Assembly: GCA_964445085.1 (NCBI GenBank)
Contig: CAYUJV010000032.1
Span: 1 to 27,193 of the forward strand
Reading direction: 5' to 3'
Length of the DNA: 27,193 nucleotides
DNA from: Thiobacter sp964445085
GTDB lineage: Bacteria; Pseudomonadota; Gammaproteobacteria; Burkholderiales; Thiobacteraceae
Made by a program: the position numbers and the translations under genes
Notes under the pieces: generated by a model
The model's database searches: none
What the model was told of the DNA's origin: nothing
The model's input: the letters and a program-made list of their open reading frames with translations, nothing else
Part shown: piece by piece, positions 1-7,663 of the stretch
How positions within the stretch are numbered: the stretch's first letter is position 1
How the letters are laid out: each line of letters opens with the position of its first letter

Positions 1-395
1 GTCAGCAGCAGGGTGCCGCCGCGCAGGCTCTTGGCATTGCCGAGGGAGGAAACGGTGACGTCGATGGTCTGGCCCGGCTTGGCGAAGGCGGGCAGGGTGG
101 CGGTCACCATCACCGCCGCCACGTTTTTCAACTGCAGGCTGGTGGCGGCGGACGGCGGCAGGTTGACGCCGAGCTGGGTCAGCATGTTGGCGATGCTCTG
201 CACCGTGAACGGCGTCTGGGTGGTCTGGTCGCCGCTGCCGTCGAGGCCGACCACCAGGCCGTAGCCGATGAGCTGGTTGGTGCGCACGCCCTGCACCATG
301 GCCAGATCCTTGATGCGCTCGGCCTGGGCACCGCCGGCAGCGATGCCGAGCAGGGCGGCGATCAGGACCGGTTTCATGAGTTTGCTCAGTTTCAT
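1..395 (-). CDS. flgI: FlgI, flagellar P-ring protein (N-terminal part, cut by window edge)
   Basis: FlgI builds the P-ring that surrounds the flagellar rod in the peptidoglycan layer. About 131 codons are visible from an ATG at 393-395; the C-terminal two thirds lie beyond position 1. The protein opens with a Sec signal peptide (MKLSKLMKPVLIAALLGIAA, then GGAQA) and the mature chain begins ERIKDLAMVQGVRTNQLIGY, the typical FlgI start. GLVVGLDGSGDQTTQTPFT and the NMLTQLGV segment are also family hallmarks. A good ribosome-binding site (GGAGAGGAAC) sits directly upstream of the ATG. It follows flgH by 11 nt and is the last visible gene of the flgB operon; flgJ would be expected next, outside the window. 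The identification is firm. Confidence 0.95.
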   Translation of the reverse strand, partial: MKLSKLMKPVLIAALLGIAAGGAQAERIKDLAMVQGVRTNQLIGYGLVVGLDGSGDQTTQTPFTVQSIANMLTQLGVNLPPSAATSLQLKNVAAVMVTATLPAFAKPGQTIDVTVSSLGNAKSLRGGTLLL

Positions 396-406
396 GTTCC
401 TCTCCG

Positions 407-1072
407 TCAGAACGGCAGGAAGTTGAGGAAGAAGCGGGCGAGCCAGCCCATGATCTGGGCTTCGTTCACGTAGCCGTTGCCGCGGTACTCGATGCGCGCA
501 TCGGCCACCTGGGTCGAGGACACGACGTTGCCCAGGGCGATGGTGCTGGGATCCACCACGCCCGAGAAGCGGATGAACTCCGTGCCCTGGTTGATGCCGA
601 GCTGCTTCTCGCCGGACACCAGCATGTTGCCGTTGGGCAGCACCTCGATCACGGTGACGGTGATGGTGCCGCTGAAGGTGTCGCTGCTGTTGCTCTCGCC
701 CTTGCCGTCGAAGCTGTGGTCGCCGGAGGTGGACAGAGTCATGCCCTGGAAGGACTTGCCGGGGAGGCCGATGATGGTCGGCACCGACACGTCGTTGCTG
801 CTCTTGCGGCTGGCCGAGCTGTTGCCCTTCTTGGTGGCGTTGGTGCGCTCGTTGATCTGGATGGTGATGATGTCGCCGACGCTGCGCGCGCGCTTGGTCT
901 CGAACAGCGCCAGCGGTGCGTTCGCATGATAGATCGCGCCGTCGCTGGGCGTGGCGGCGGGGGCCGGCGCCGGGCGCGCGGTCATCGGCTGGTGCACGTT
1001 GGTGGGTGGCACGGTGTTGCAGCCGGCGAGGGCCAGGAGAGCGAGGGCAAGCAGCAGCTTGGCGCGGGTCAT
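407..1072 (-). CDS. flgH: FlgH, flagellar L-ring lipoprotein
   Basis: FlgH forms the L-ring in the outer membrane, the bushing through which the rod rotates. The 221-residue product is the usual length. A lipoprotein signal ends in the lipobox LAGC with Cys18 as the lipidated residue. Further in come the conserved ARSVGDIITIQINERTNATK segment, GKGESNSSDTFSGTITVTV and VLPNGNMLVSGEKQLGINQG, then EFIRFSGVVDPSTI. The C-terminus (MGWLARFFLNFLPF) is the aromatic end typical of the family. It lies 10 nt after flgG and 11 nt before flgI, inside one operon, so it is probably co-transcribed from the promoter upstream of flgB. Confidence 0.97.
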   Translation of the reverse strand: MTRAKLLLALALLALAGCNTVPPTNVHQPMTARPAPAPAATPSDGAIYHANAPLALFETKRARSVGDIITIQINERTNATKKGNSSASRKSSNDVSVPTIIGLPGKSFQGMTLSTSGDHSFDGKGESNSSDTFSGTITVTVIEVLPNGNMLVSGEKQLGINQGTEFIRFSGVVDPSTIALGNVVSSTQVADARIEYRGNGYVNEAQIMGWLARFFLNFLPF

Positions 1073-1082
1073 GATGGGCTCC

Positions 1083-1865
1083 TTACAGCTGGGTGAGGCG
1101 CTGCAGCATCTGGTCGGAGGCGGTGACGGCGCGCGAATTGAGTTCGAACGCGCGCTGCGCCTGGATCATGTTCACCAGCTCCTCCGCCACGTTCACGTTG
1201 GAGGTTTCCAGGTAGGCCTGATTGAGCACACCGAGGCCGTTGGTGCCGGGGGTATTGGTGGAGGGCGCGCCGGAGGCAGCGGTCTCCAGGTACAGGTTCT
1301 CGCCCTGGCTCTGCAGGCCGGCCGGATTGATGAAGCTGGCAAGCTGCAGCTGGCCGATCTGGGTCGGGGTGGTGCTGCCGGGCTGCTGCACCGAGACGAT
1401 GCCGTCGCGGCTGATGGTGATGCTGAGCGTGTCGGCTGGAATGGTGATGGCGGGCGCCACGGTATAGCCGCTCGCGGTCACCAGCTGGCCCTGGCTGTTG
1501 ACCTGGAACGAGCCGTCGCGGGTGTAGGCGGTGGTGCCGTCCGGCAGGGAAATCTGGAAGAAGCCGTTGCCCTGGATGGCCACGTCGAGCGGGTTGCCGG
1601 TCTGGGTCAGATTGCCCTGCAGGAAGATGCGCTCGGTGGCGATGGGGCGAACGCCGGTGCCCAGCTGCAGGCCGGAGGGGATCTCCGACTGCTGCGAGGA
1701 CTTGGCGCCGGGCTGGCGCAGGGTCTGGTACAGCAGGTCCTCGAACACGGCACGGCTGCGCTTGAAGCCGGTGGTGCTGACGTTGGCGAGGTTGTTGGAC
1801 ACGACGTCCATGTTCATCTGCTGCGCGTCGAGGCCGGTCTTGGCAATCCAGAGGGAGCGAATCAT
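1083..1865 (-). CDS. flgG: FlgG, distal rod protein
   Basis: FlgG forms the distal rod of the flagellar drive shaft and is exported by the flagellar type III apparatus without a cleaved signal. The 260-residue length is standard. The N-terminal rod/hook motif is DVVSNNLANVSTTGFKRS and the C-terminal heptad helix is NVAEELVNMIQAQRAFELNS, ending in the coiled segment QMLQRLTQL. The central part contains GNGFFQISLPDGTTAYTRDG, the Flg hook-rod core motif. Six nt separate it from flgF and 10 nt from flgH. No internal promoter is evident. Confidence 0.97.
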   Translation of the reverse strand: MIRSLWIAKTGLDAQQMNMDVVSNNLANVSTTGFKRSRAVFEDLLYQTLRQPGAKSSQQSEIPSGLQLGTGVRPIATERIFLQGNLTQTGNPLDVAIQGNGFFQISLPDGTTAYTRDGSFQVNSQGQLVTASGYTVAPAITIPADTLSITISRDGIVSVQQPGSTTPTQIGQLQLASFINPAGLQSQGENLYLETAASGAPSTNTPGTNGLGVLNQAYLETSNVNVAEELVNMIQAQRAFELNSRAVTASDQMLQRLTQL

Positions 1866-1871
1866 GGTCTG

Positions 1872-2615
1872 TTACCCGTTGATGTTGAGAAGGGTGCCGG
1901 CCTTGGCGGCGTTCTGCTCGGCGTTCTGCAGCAGCTTGATCTGCATGTCGAACTGGCGCGAGAGCTTGATCATGTCGACCAGGGCCTCGGCGGGATTGAC
2001 GTTGCTGGTTTCCAGCGCGCCGGGATGCAGGAAGACGGTGTCGTCGACCGGAGCGCGGGGGCCGGTGGCGAGGCGGAACAGGCCGTCGTCGCCGCGCACC
2101 AGGTTTTCTTCCGGCGGGTTCACCAGCTTGATGCGGCCGACTTCGGTGGCCTGGTTCTTCTGGTTGTTGGTGGGGACGGTGGAAATGGTGCCGTCCTTGG
2201 CGATGGTGATTTCGGTGTCCGGCGGGATGGAGATCGGACCCGAGTCGGACAGCACGTTGAGACCCTCGCGCGTCTGCAGCACGCCGTTGGCGTTGATCTT
2301 CAGGCTGCCGTTGCGGGTGTAGGCCTCGCTGCCATCGGGTGCCTGCACCGCGAGCCAGCCCTTGCCGGCGATGGCCACGTCCAGGTCGCGCCCGGTGGCC
2401 TGCACCACGCCCGGACGGAAATCCGTGCCGGCGGTGGCGTCGACCACGTAGGCACGGGTGGGTAGTTGCGCGCCGAGGACCGGCACCGCGCGGAAGGAAT
2501 CGATCTGGGCGCGGAAGCCGGTGGTGTTGAGGTTCGCCAGATTGTGGCTGGTGGTCGCCTGCTGCCAGAGGACGTTCTTGGCGCCGGTCATGGTGACGTA
2601 GATCAGGCGATCCAT
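1872..2615 (-). CDS. flgF: FlgF, proximal rod protein
   Basis: FlgF is one of the proximal rod subunits (with FlgB and FlgC) below the distal rod. The 247-residue protein begins MDRLIYVTMTGAKNVLWQQA, then the rod motif HNLANLNTTGFRAQIDSF. The core GKGWLAVQAPDGSEAYTRNG and the C-terminal helix NPAEALVDMIKLSRQFDMQI, followed by KLLQNAEQNAAKAGTLL, fit the family. It lies between flgE (22 nt) and flgG (6 nt) in canonical order, which separates it from its paralogue FlgG. It is part of the flgB-flgI transcription unit. Confidence 0.96.
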   Translation of the reverse strand: MDRLIYVTMTGAKNVLWQQATTSHNLANLNTTGFRAQIDSFRAVPVLGAQLPTRAYVVDATAGTDFRPGVVQATGRDLDVAIAGKGWLAVQAPDGSEAYTRNGSLKINANGVLQTREGLNVLSDSGPISIPPDTEITIAKDGTISTVPTNNQKNQATEVGRIKLVNPPEENLVRGDDGLFRLATGPRAPVDDTVFLHPGALETSNVNPAEALVDMIKLSRQFDMQIKLLQNAEQNAAKAGTLLNING

Positions 2616-2637
2616 CGCGCGGTTTCCCCCTCGGCCT

Positions 2638-3870
2638 TTAGCGCAGGTTCACCAGGGTCTGCAGCACCTGGTCCTGGGTCTTGATGGTCTGGGCGTTGGC
2701 CTGGTACACCCGCTGCGCGGTGATCATGTTGACCAGCTCCTGGGTCAGGTCCACGTTGGAATCTTCCGTGGCCGAGGCCTGCAGCACGCCGAGGCTGCCG
2801 GAACCGGGACCGCCCACCAGCGGCTGGCCGGAGTTGGCGGTCTCCGCAAACAGGTTGTTGCCCATGGGCTGCAGGCCCTGCGGGTTGGTGAAGTTGGCGA
2901 GCACGATCTGGCCCTGGGCCACGTTCTGGCCGTTGGAATAGCGCGCCTGCACGATGCCGTCGTCGCCGATGGAGAAGCCGGTGAGGCGGCCGGAGGCGTA
3001 GCCGTTCTGGGTGATGGCGTTCACGCCGAAGGCGCTGCCGAACTGGGTGGTGCCGGTGAAGTCGACGTTGAAGGCCAGCGCCGCCGCGCCGGTGCCGAGG
3101 TCGGCGGCGGACAGGGTTTCACCCACGGGCGCCGCCGGCGAAGTCAGCGCGCCGGAAGTGCTGAAGGTCAGCGTGGTGAGCAGGCCCTGGGGGGTGGTCG
3201 CCGACCCGACCGCATTGGTCAGGCTGGTGTAGACGTCCCAGGTGTTGGCCGCGGTCTTGCGGAAGTAGAGCGTGTAGTTCTGTGCGTTGCCGAGGCTGTC
3301 GTACACCGTCATCGACGTCGAGCTGTTGTAGCTGGTCGGGTCGGCGATGCTGAAGGCGGCGGTGGGCGGCGTGGCGCGGGAATCGAGGTTGACCAGGGTG
3401 TTGGCGAGGGAGGTCGCGGCCGGCGCGATGTCGGCGGTCGACAGCTGCAGGTTCACCAGCGCGCCCGGCAGGATCACGCCGGAGGCGTTGGCGGCGTAGC
3501 CGGTCAGGTTCTCCCCCGAGGCGGTGACGATGTAGCCATTCTTGTCGAGCTGAAACTGGCCGTTGCGCGTGTAGAAGATCGTTCCCTGCTGATCCACCCG
3601 AAAGAAACCCTTGCCGTTGATGGCCACGTCCAGGGGATTGTTGCTGGTGCTGATGTTGCCCTGGGTGAACTGCTGGGCGATGGTCGCGACCTTGGTGCCG
3701 ATGCCCGCCTGCAGCCCGGTGCCGCCGGCAAGCGAGGCTGCGTACACGTCGGAGAACTGCGCCTGGGAGGCCTTGAAGCCGACGGTGCCGGAGTTGGCGA
3801 CGTTGTTGCCGATCACGTCGAGATTCTTGGCGGAGGCATTCAGACCGGAAAGACCTTGTTGGAAGCTCAT
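2638..3870 (-). CDS. flgE: FlgE, flagellar hook protein
   Basis: FlgE polymerises into the hook, the flexible joint between rod and filament. The 410-residue length fits an enteric-type hook protein (~400 residues). The N-terminal motif is VIGNNVANSGTVGFKASQ, the core is GKGFFRVDQQGTIFYTRNGQ, and the C-terminal helix is NVDLTQELVNMITAQRVYQA, ending QTIKTQDQVLQTLVNLR. The middle (roughly residues 140-290) is the variable surface domain, rich in Ala, Thr and Ser, with YDSLGNAQNYTLYFRKTA typical of hook domain D2. It follows flgD, its assembly cap, by 15 nt. Confidence 0.97.
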   Translation of the reverse strand: MSFQQGLSGLNASAKNLDVIGNNVANSGTVGFKASQAQFSDVYAASLAGGTGLQAGIGTKVATIAQQFTQGNISTSNNPLDVAINGKGFFRVDQQGTIFYTRNGQFQLDKNGYIVTASGENLTGYAANASGVILPGALVNLQLSTADIAPAATSLANTLVNLDSRATPPTAAFSIADPTSYNSSTSMTVYDSLGNAQNYTLYFRKTAANTWDVYTSLTNAVGSATTPQGLLTTLTFSTSGALTSPAAPVGETLSAADLGTGAAALAFNVDFTGTTQFGSAFGVNAITQNGYASGRLTGFSIGDDGIVQARYSNGQNVAQGQIVLANFTNPQGLQPMGNNLFAETANSGQPLVGGPGSGSLGVLQASATEDSNVDLTQELVNMITAQRVYQANAQTIKTQDQVLQTLVNLR

Positions 3871-3885
3871 GGCATTCTCCTTGGC

Positions 3886-4551
3886 TTACATGATTTGCTT
3901 GATCTGGGAGAGTGCGACCGCCCCCAGGTTGAGAAGATTCAGTTGCACGTCGGCGCCGCTGCCCGCTCCGGGCAGGCTGACGCTGGCGACGGTGCCGTAG
4001 CTCAGGCGCGTGGCCTGCACCGGCTGGCCGTTCTGCAGGGCCTGCACTTCGAAGCGGTAGTTGCCGGCGGGCATGGCGCTGCCGTTGTCGGCGGTGCCGT
4101 CCCACTGGAACACGGTGACCCCGGCACTCTGCGCGCCGAGGTTGTTGGAATGGATCAGGTTGCCGGCGGCGTCCTTGATCTGGACCACCACCTGGTCGGC
4201 CGGCCCGGCCAGCTCGAAGCCGGCCATGGCCGCGCCGCCGTTGAGGACGATGGAGCTGCCCTCGGTCAGCACGCCGCGGCCGATCATGCCGGCAGCCTGC
4301 AGCGACTGCGTCTGGCCGAAGGAACTGGTCAGCGACTGCATCAGGTCGGCGAGCTTGTTGATGCCGCTGACGGTGGACAGCTGTGCCATCTGCGACGTGA
4401 CCTGGGCGTTGTCCAGGGGATTGAGCGGATCCTGGTTGCGCATCTGCGCCACCAGCAGCTTGAGGAAGCGGTCCTCGGTGGCGCTGAGGGAATCCTGCAG
4501 GGCGTTGCTCTTGGTGGCGGTGCTGCCGGTGACGGAGGCGACAGAAGTCAT
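3886..4551 (-). CDS. flgD: FlgD, hook-capping scaffold protein
   Basis: FlgD caps the growing hook and directs FlgE assembly, then is replaced by hook-associated proteins. The 221-residue protein carries the family signature FLKLLVAQMRNQDPLNPLDN near residues 29-48, followed by AQVTSQMAQLSTVSGINKL. The C-terminal half holds the FlgD Ig-like and tudor-like parts, with VFQWDGTADNGSAMPAGNYR. It lies between flgC (21 nt) and flgE (15 nt), the usual order. Exported by the flagellar apparatus; no signal peptide is seen. Confidence 0.96.
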   Translation of the reverse strand: MTSVASVTGSTATKSNALQDSLSATEDRFLKLLVAQMRNQDPLNPLDNAQVTSQMAQLSTVSGINKLADLMQSLTSSFGQTQSLQAAGMIGRGVLTEGSSIVLNGGAAMAGFELAGPADQVVVQIKDAAGNLIHSNNLGAQSAGVTVFQWDGTADNGSAMPAGNYRFEVQALQNGQPVQATRLSYGTVASVSLPGAGSGADVQLNLLNLGAVALSQIKQIM

Positions 4552-4572
4552 GGTTGGTCCTTGATCGGGTGA

Positions 4573-5004
4573 TTATTGACCCAGGGTGAGCAGCTTCATC
4601 ATCATGGACTTGGCGGTGTTCATCACGTCCACGTTGTTCTGGTACGAGCGCGAGGCGGAGATCATGTTCACCATCTCGTCCACTACGTTTACGTTCGGGT
4701 AGGTGACGTAGCCGTCCTTGTCCGCGGCCGGGTGCTTGGGGTCGTAGACGCGGCGCATCGGCGAGGGATCGTCGACCACCTCGCGCACCACCACCCCGGC
4801 GCCCTGGCCCAGATCGGAGCCGCCCGCGCCCCCGATCGCACCGAGGGGCACGGCCTGGAACACCACCTGCTTGGCGCGATAGGGGCCGCCGGTGGAGCTG
4901 GTCGCGCTGTCGGCGTTGGCCATGTTGCTGGCGACGACGTTGAGCCGCTGCGACTGGGCGGTGATGGCGCTGCTGGCGATGTCGAAGACGTTGAACAGGG
5001 ACAT
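4573..5004 (-). CDS. flgC: FlgC, proximal rod protein
   Basis: FlgC is a proximal rod subunit. The correct start is the ATG at 5002-5004 (MSLFNVFDIASSAITAQSQR), giving 143 residues, close to the family's usual ~135-140. The same frame stays open far upstream, but that extension overlaps flgB and has no flagellar character. Motifs are LNVVASNMANADSATSSTGG at the N-terminus and YPNVNVVDEMVNMISASRSY near the C-terminus, ending in a heptad helix (MNTAKSMMMKLLTLGQ). Only 2 nt separate it from the flgB stop codon, which suggests translational coupling. Confidence 0.96.
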   Translation of the reverse strand: MSLFNVFDIASSAITAQSQRLNVVASNMANADSATSSTGGPYRAKQVVFQAVPLGAIGGAGGSDLGQGAGVVVREVVDDPSPMRRVYDPKHPAADKDGYVTYPNVNVVDEMVNMISASRSYQNNVDVMNTAKSMMMKLLTLGQ

Positions 5005-5006
5005 GC

Positions 5007-5411
5007 TTACTGGGTCCTCAGGGCCGATTTGATGTGCTGGATCTCGGTGTTGAGCACGCGCAGGCTCGCTTCGTAGCGCAGCGCGTTCTCGGCGAACTGG
5101 GCGCGTTCCATGTCCATGTTCACGGTATTGCCGTCGATGTTGCCCTGCACGTCGGTGCGGTACATGACGTGGGCGCCAAAAGGGTTGCCGGCGCTGCCGG
5201 ACAGATGGCGCGGGTCGGTGCGCGCGGGCTGCACCGCGCCGGCGCCGCCGGCCATGATGCGCTTCATCTCGCTGGCGAAGTCGATGTCCACCGCCTTGTA
5301 GTTGGGGGTGTCGGCGTTGGCGATGTTCGACGCCAGCACCTGCTGGCGGAAGGCGCGCAGCTTCAGCGCCTCGCTGTGGGTGTCGAACAGTTGGTCCAGT
5401 CTGCCAATCAT
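5007..5411 (-). CDS. flgB: FlgB, proximal rod protein
   Basis: FlgB is the most membrane-proximal of the FlgB/C/F rod proteins. The 134-residue product shows the rod motif VLASNIANADTPNYKAVDID and a C-terminal helix ending LRVLNTEIQHIKSALRTQ. It is the first gene of the flgBCDEFGHI operon. The ATG at 5409-5411 is preceded by AAGGAG, centred about 13 nt upstream, a slightly long but usable spacing. A sigma-54-type promoter lies about 40-55 nt upstream of the start codon and probably drives the whole operon. Confidence 0.96.
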   Translation of the reverse strand: MIGRLDQLFDTHSEALKLRAFRQQVLASNIANADTPNYKAVDIDFASEMKRIMAGGAGAVQPARTDPRHLSGSAGNPFGAHVMYRTDVQGNIDGNTVNMDMERAQFAENALRYEASLRVLNTEIQHIKSALRTQ

Positions 5412-5450
5412 GATGGTGCGTGCTCCTTGCCGAAATGCAGAAGGAGTCAG

Positions 5451-5466
5451 AGCAGCAAGCGTGCCA
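5451..5466 (-). promoter_or_regulatory. Sigma-54 (-24/-12) promoter for the flgB operon
   Basis: Read on the minus strand from 5466 down, the sequence is TGGCACGCTTGCTGCT. Compared with the RpoN consensus TGGCAC-N5-TTGCW, the -24 half is perfect, the spacing is exact and the -12 half (CTGCT) has one mismatch. The essential GG and GC are both present. Initiation would fall near 5440, giving a ~30-nt leader that contains the flgB ribosome-binding site. In Pseudomonas and Vibrio the homologous operon uses sigma-54 with FleQ/FleR-type activators; no such activator gene is in this window. Confidence 0.65.
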
Positions 5467-5550
5467 GCGCTTCCGGTCGCGCCAAATCAATGACTTAGGA
5501 AGGCGGAAGGAAACTGCCGGCAAGGGCTGCCGGCAGGGCGCGGGGGCGGC

Positions 5551-5567
5551 GCGGCAAAGTTTGCCGC
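5551..5567 (-). terminator. Small GC-rich hairpin after the diguanylate cyclase gene
   Basis: Perfect 8-base inverted arms GCGGCAAA / TTTGCCGC around a single base (5559) lie 14 nt beyond the stop codon of the minus-strand diguanylate cyclase gene. No T-run follows on the minus strand. It could therefore be a weak or Rho-assisted terminator that separates this gene from the flgB promoter region, or an unrelated palindrome. Confidence 0.3.
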
Positions 5568-5581
5568 CCGCCTTGCCGCGC

Positions 5582-7405
5582 TCAGGAAGCGGGTGTGGAA
5601 CTCGGTGCCGAGTCGCCCGCCTGCGCCAGCAGCACGCGGTTGCGGCCGGTCTGCTTGGCGCGGTAGAGGGCGCCGTCGGCGCGGGCGATCATGGCGTCGG
5701 AGGATTCCTGCCCCTCGCGCTGGGTGACGCCGGCGCTGAAGGTGATGAGGATGCGATTGTTGTCGTGCAGGAAGAAGCGCTTGGTCAGCTCGCGCTGCAG
5801 CCGCGTCATGATCTTCACGGCGTTGTCGGCGGCGGTGTCGGGCAGGATGATCACGAACTCCTCGCCGCCGTAGCGCGCGACGGTGTCGGTGGGACGGAGA
5901 ATCTCCTTCACCACGTTGGCGAGGTGGATCAGCGCCTGGTCGCCGGCTTCGTGGCCATAGGTGTCGTTGAGGCGCTTGAAGTGGTCCACGTCGAGCAGGG
6001 CGATGGACACCGGCATGCCGTGCCGCTCGGCACGGGCGAACTCGCGCTCGAAGGCGTCCTCCATCCCGCGCCGGTTGAGGGTGCCGGTGAGGTAGTCCTG
6101 GTACACCAGCTCCGACACCTCGCCCAGCTCCGTTTCCAGGCGCTTGATGCGTTCCTCCGCGGCCTCGACCTGCTTGCGCGCGGACACCAGTTCGTCGTGG
6201 GAGCGCACCATGTCCAAGTGCAGGCTGCGGGTGTCGGCCAGGATGTCCTGCAGCACCTTGTTCAGGGTGGCGATGTCCTCGGTGCCGCTCAGCACCTCGG
6301 CGTATCGTTCGATCTTCTCGCTGTAGCCGCCGGTGCTTTCGGTGAGGGCGCCGATGCGCTCGATGAACACTGTCACCAGGGTCTTCAGGGTGGTCTTGGC
6401 TTCGTTCAGGCTGTGCTTGAGGGTGCCCTGCTTGAAGATGACCTCCTTGAAGCGCTTTTCCGCGTCGGCGATCACGCGCGCGTCCAGCGGTTTACTGATG
6501 ATGTCCTGCACCACGGTCAGCTGCCCGCGCAGCCACTGGTCGTCCAGCAGGAGCTCGCTGATGTTGTCGACGACGAGGCGCAGGAGCCGCAGCAGGCCGG
6601 CGAGCAGGTCGCTGTCGGCCTGGGTTTGCAGCTCCACCTGGATCCAGAACTGGCGCGTGTTCTTCGACAGGCTTGCGAACGCGTCCGGCGTGCGCGCCGT
6701 GCGCGCCTGCTCGGCCAGGCGCTGCGCCTGTGCCGCCAGGGCGGGCAGATGGCCGATATGGGGCAGCACGCCCTGCAGAATGGCCTGAGCCAGCAGTTCG
6801 GCCAGCATCGCCGGCACCTCCTGCGGCGCGGCGATATTCACCGGCGCGCCGCGGCGGTCGACGGGGGCCGCTTCCGGCTCGGCCTGCGCGCTCACCGCCA
6901 CCTCGATGTCGGGCGGACCGGCGGCGCCATCGGCCCAGGCTTTGGTCAGGGCCCGCAGCTTGGTCTGGAGCTCGGCCGGATTGCGACCGAAATTGATCAG
7001 GACGCGTTCCAGGGCTTCCTTTTTGCGCGGCGCGGTGAGGCCGGCCTGCTTCAGGTCCCATTGCCGCAGCAGTTCGCGGATGAGCTCCGGCCAGTTGCCG
7101 TCATCGGCCCCTCCGCTCTTGCCCAGGGTTTCGAGGGCGTTGCGCACGCCGTCCCAGTCGCGGCCTTCCAGGCTCCTGGCCAGGGATTTCAGCTTGGGCG
7201 CGAGGGCAGGCGCGTCCTTGCCCAGGCTGTCCAGCACCTTGCCGAGGTTTTCCTCGACGGCCTCGGGCGCGCCCGGCTGCGCGCTTTCGCCGCTCAGTTC
7301 GTGGTAGATGCGGCGGTAGTTCTCCGGGGTCGGGGCAATGCGGCGGCTGGCAAGCAGCTTGAGCGTTTCGCGCGCAACTTCAGTCGGATTGGCGGGCGTG
7401 GGCAT
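5582..7405 (-). CDS. Diguanylate cyclase (GGDEF domain) with a long helical N-terminal region
   Basis: The C-terminal domain (about residues 435-595) is a GGDEF diguanylate cyclase that makes c-di-GMP from two GTP. The active-site loop GGEEF is at residues 513-517, and RPTD at 504-507, five residues upstream, forms the product-inhibition I-site, so the enzyme should be active and feedback-controlled. The domain starts with YQDYLTGTLNRRGMEDAF and contains DVDHFKRLNDTYGHEAGD. The N-terminal ~430 residues have no transmembrane segment or signal peptide. They start with TPENYRRIYHELSG, a segment I associate with some soluble GGDEF proteins, and run through predicted helices into a coiled coil (about 390-430, VSARKQVEAAEERIKRLETE). 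The gene lies alone between flgB and divergent flgA. The ribosome-binding site is poor. A motility-related role is inferred from position only. Confidence 0.9.
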   Translation of the reverse strand: MPTPANPTEVARETLKLLASRRIAPTPENYRRIYHELSGESAQPGAPEAVEENLGKVLDSLGKDAPALAPKLKSLARSLEGRDWDGVRNALETLGKSGGADDGNWPELIRELLRQWDLKQAGLTAPRKKEALERVLINFGRNPAELQTKLRALTKAWADGAAGPPDIEVAVSAQAEPEAAPVDRRGAPVNIAAPQEVPAMLAELLAQAILQGVLPHIGHLPALAAQAQRLAEQARTARTPDAFASLSKNTRQFWIQVELQTQADSDLLAGLLRLLRLVVDNISELLLDDQWLRGQLTVVQDIISKPLDARVIADAEKRFKEVIFKQGTLKHSLNEAKTTLKTLVTVFIERIGALTESTGGYSEKIERYAEVLSGTEDIATLNKVLQDILADTRSLHLDMVRSHDELVSARKQVEAAEERIKRLETELGEVSELVYQDYLTGTLNRRGMEDAFEREFARAERHGMPVSIALLDVDHFKRLNDTYGHEAGDQALIHLANVVKEILRPTDTVARYGGEEFVIILPDTAADNAVKIMTRLQRELTKRFFLHDNNRILITFSAGVTQREGQESSDAMIARADGALYRAKQTGRNRVLLAQAGDSAPSSTPAS

Positions 7406-7663
7406 GAGCGGTCAGGTCGGCAAGGGTTAAACGGGCGGCTGCGTGTGCAGTTCGGAACCGCAGCACGCCACGAGGGTCCATTGATGGCGCGCCGGGGGTC
7501 GGGCGGCCGCGACGGCGAACGCGCAACCGTCGGCACGGCAGTTCATTGCAGGGGTTCATCGTGGTGTCCGGCAGGCAATGCAATGATCGGCGGCAGTTGT
7601 TCATCCTGACCCAGGCGGGACTGCTACAATGCCTTCGACCATCGTTTCCATTTACGGCCAAGC

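Noticed and set aside
951..2465. Long open frame on the plus strand opposite flgH, flgG and flgF
   Set aside because: Very Gly/Ala/Leu/His-rich protein with no family character, lying antisense to three certain genes. Long antisense frames are expected in GC-rich DNA.
7406..7460. GCCGACCT upstream of the diguanylate cyclase gene as a sigma-28 -10 element
   Set aside because: No TAAA-type -35 lies 11 bp upstream, so only half of the promoter is present.
5420..7609. 729-codon open frame opposite the diguanylate cyclase gene
   Set aside because: Low-complexity composition (His, Gln, Gly, Ala) and complete overlap with a gene carrying intact GGDEF motifs.
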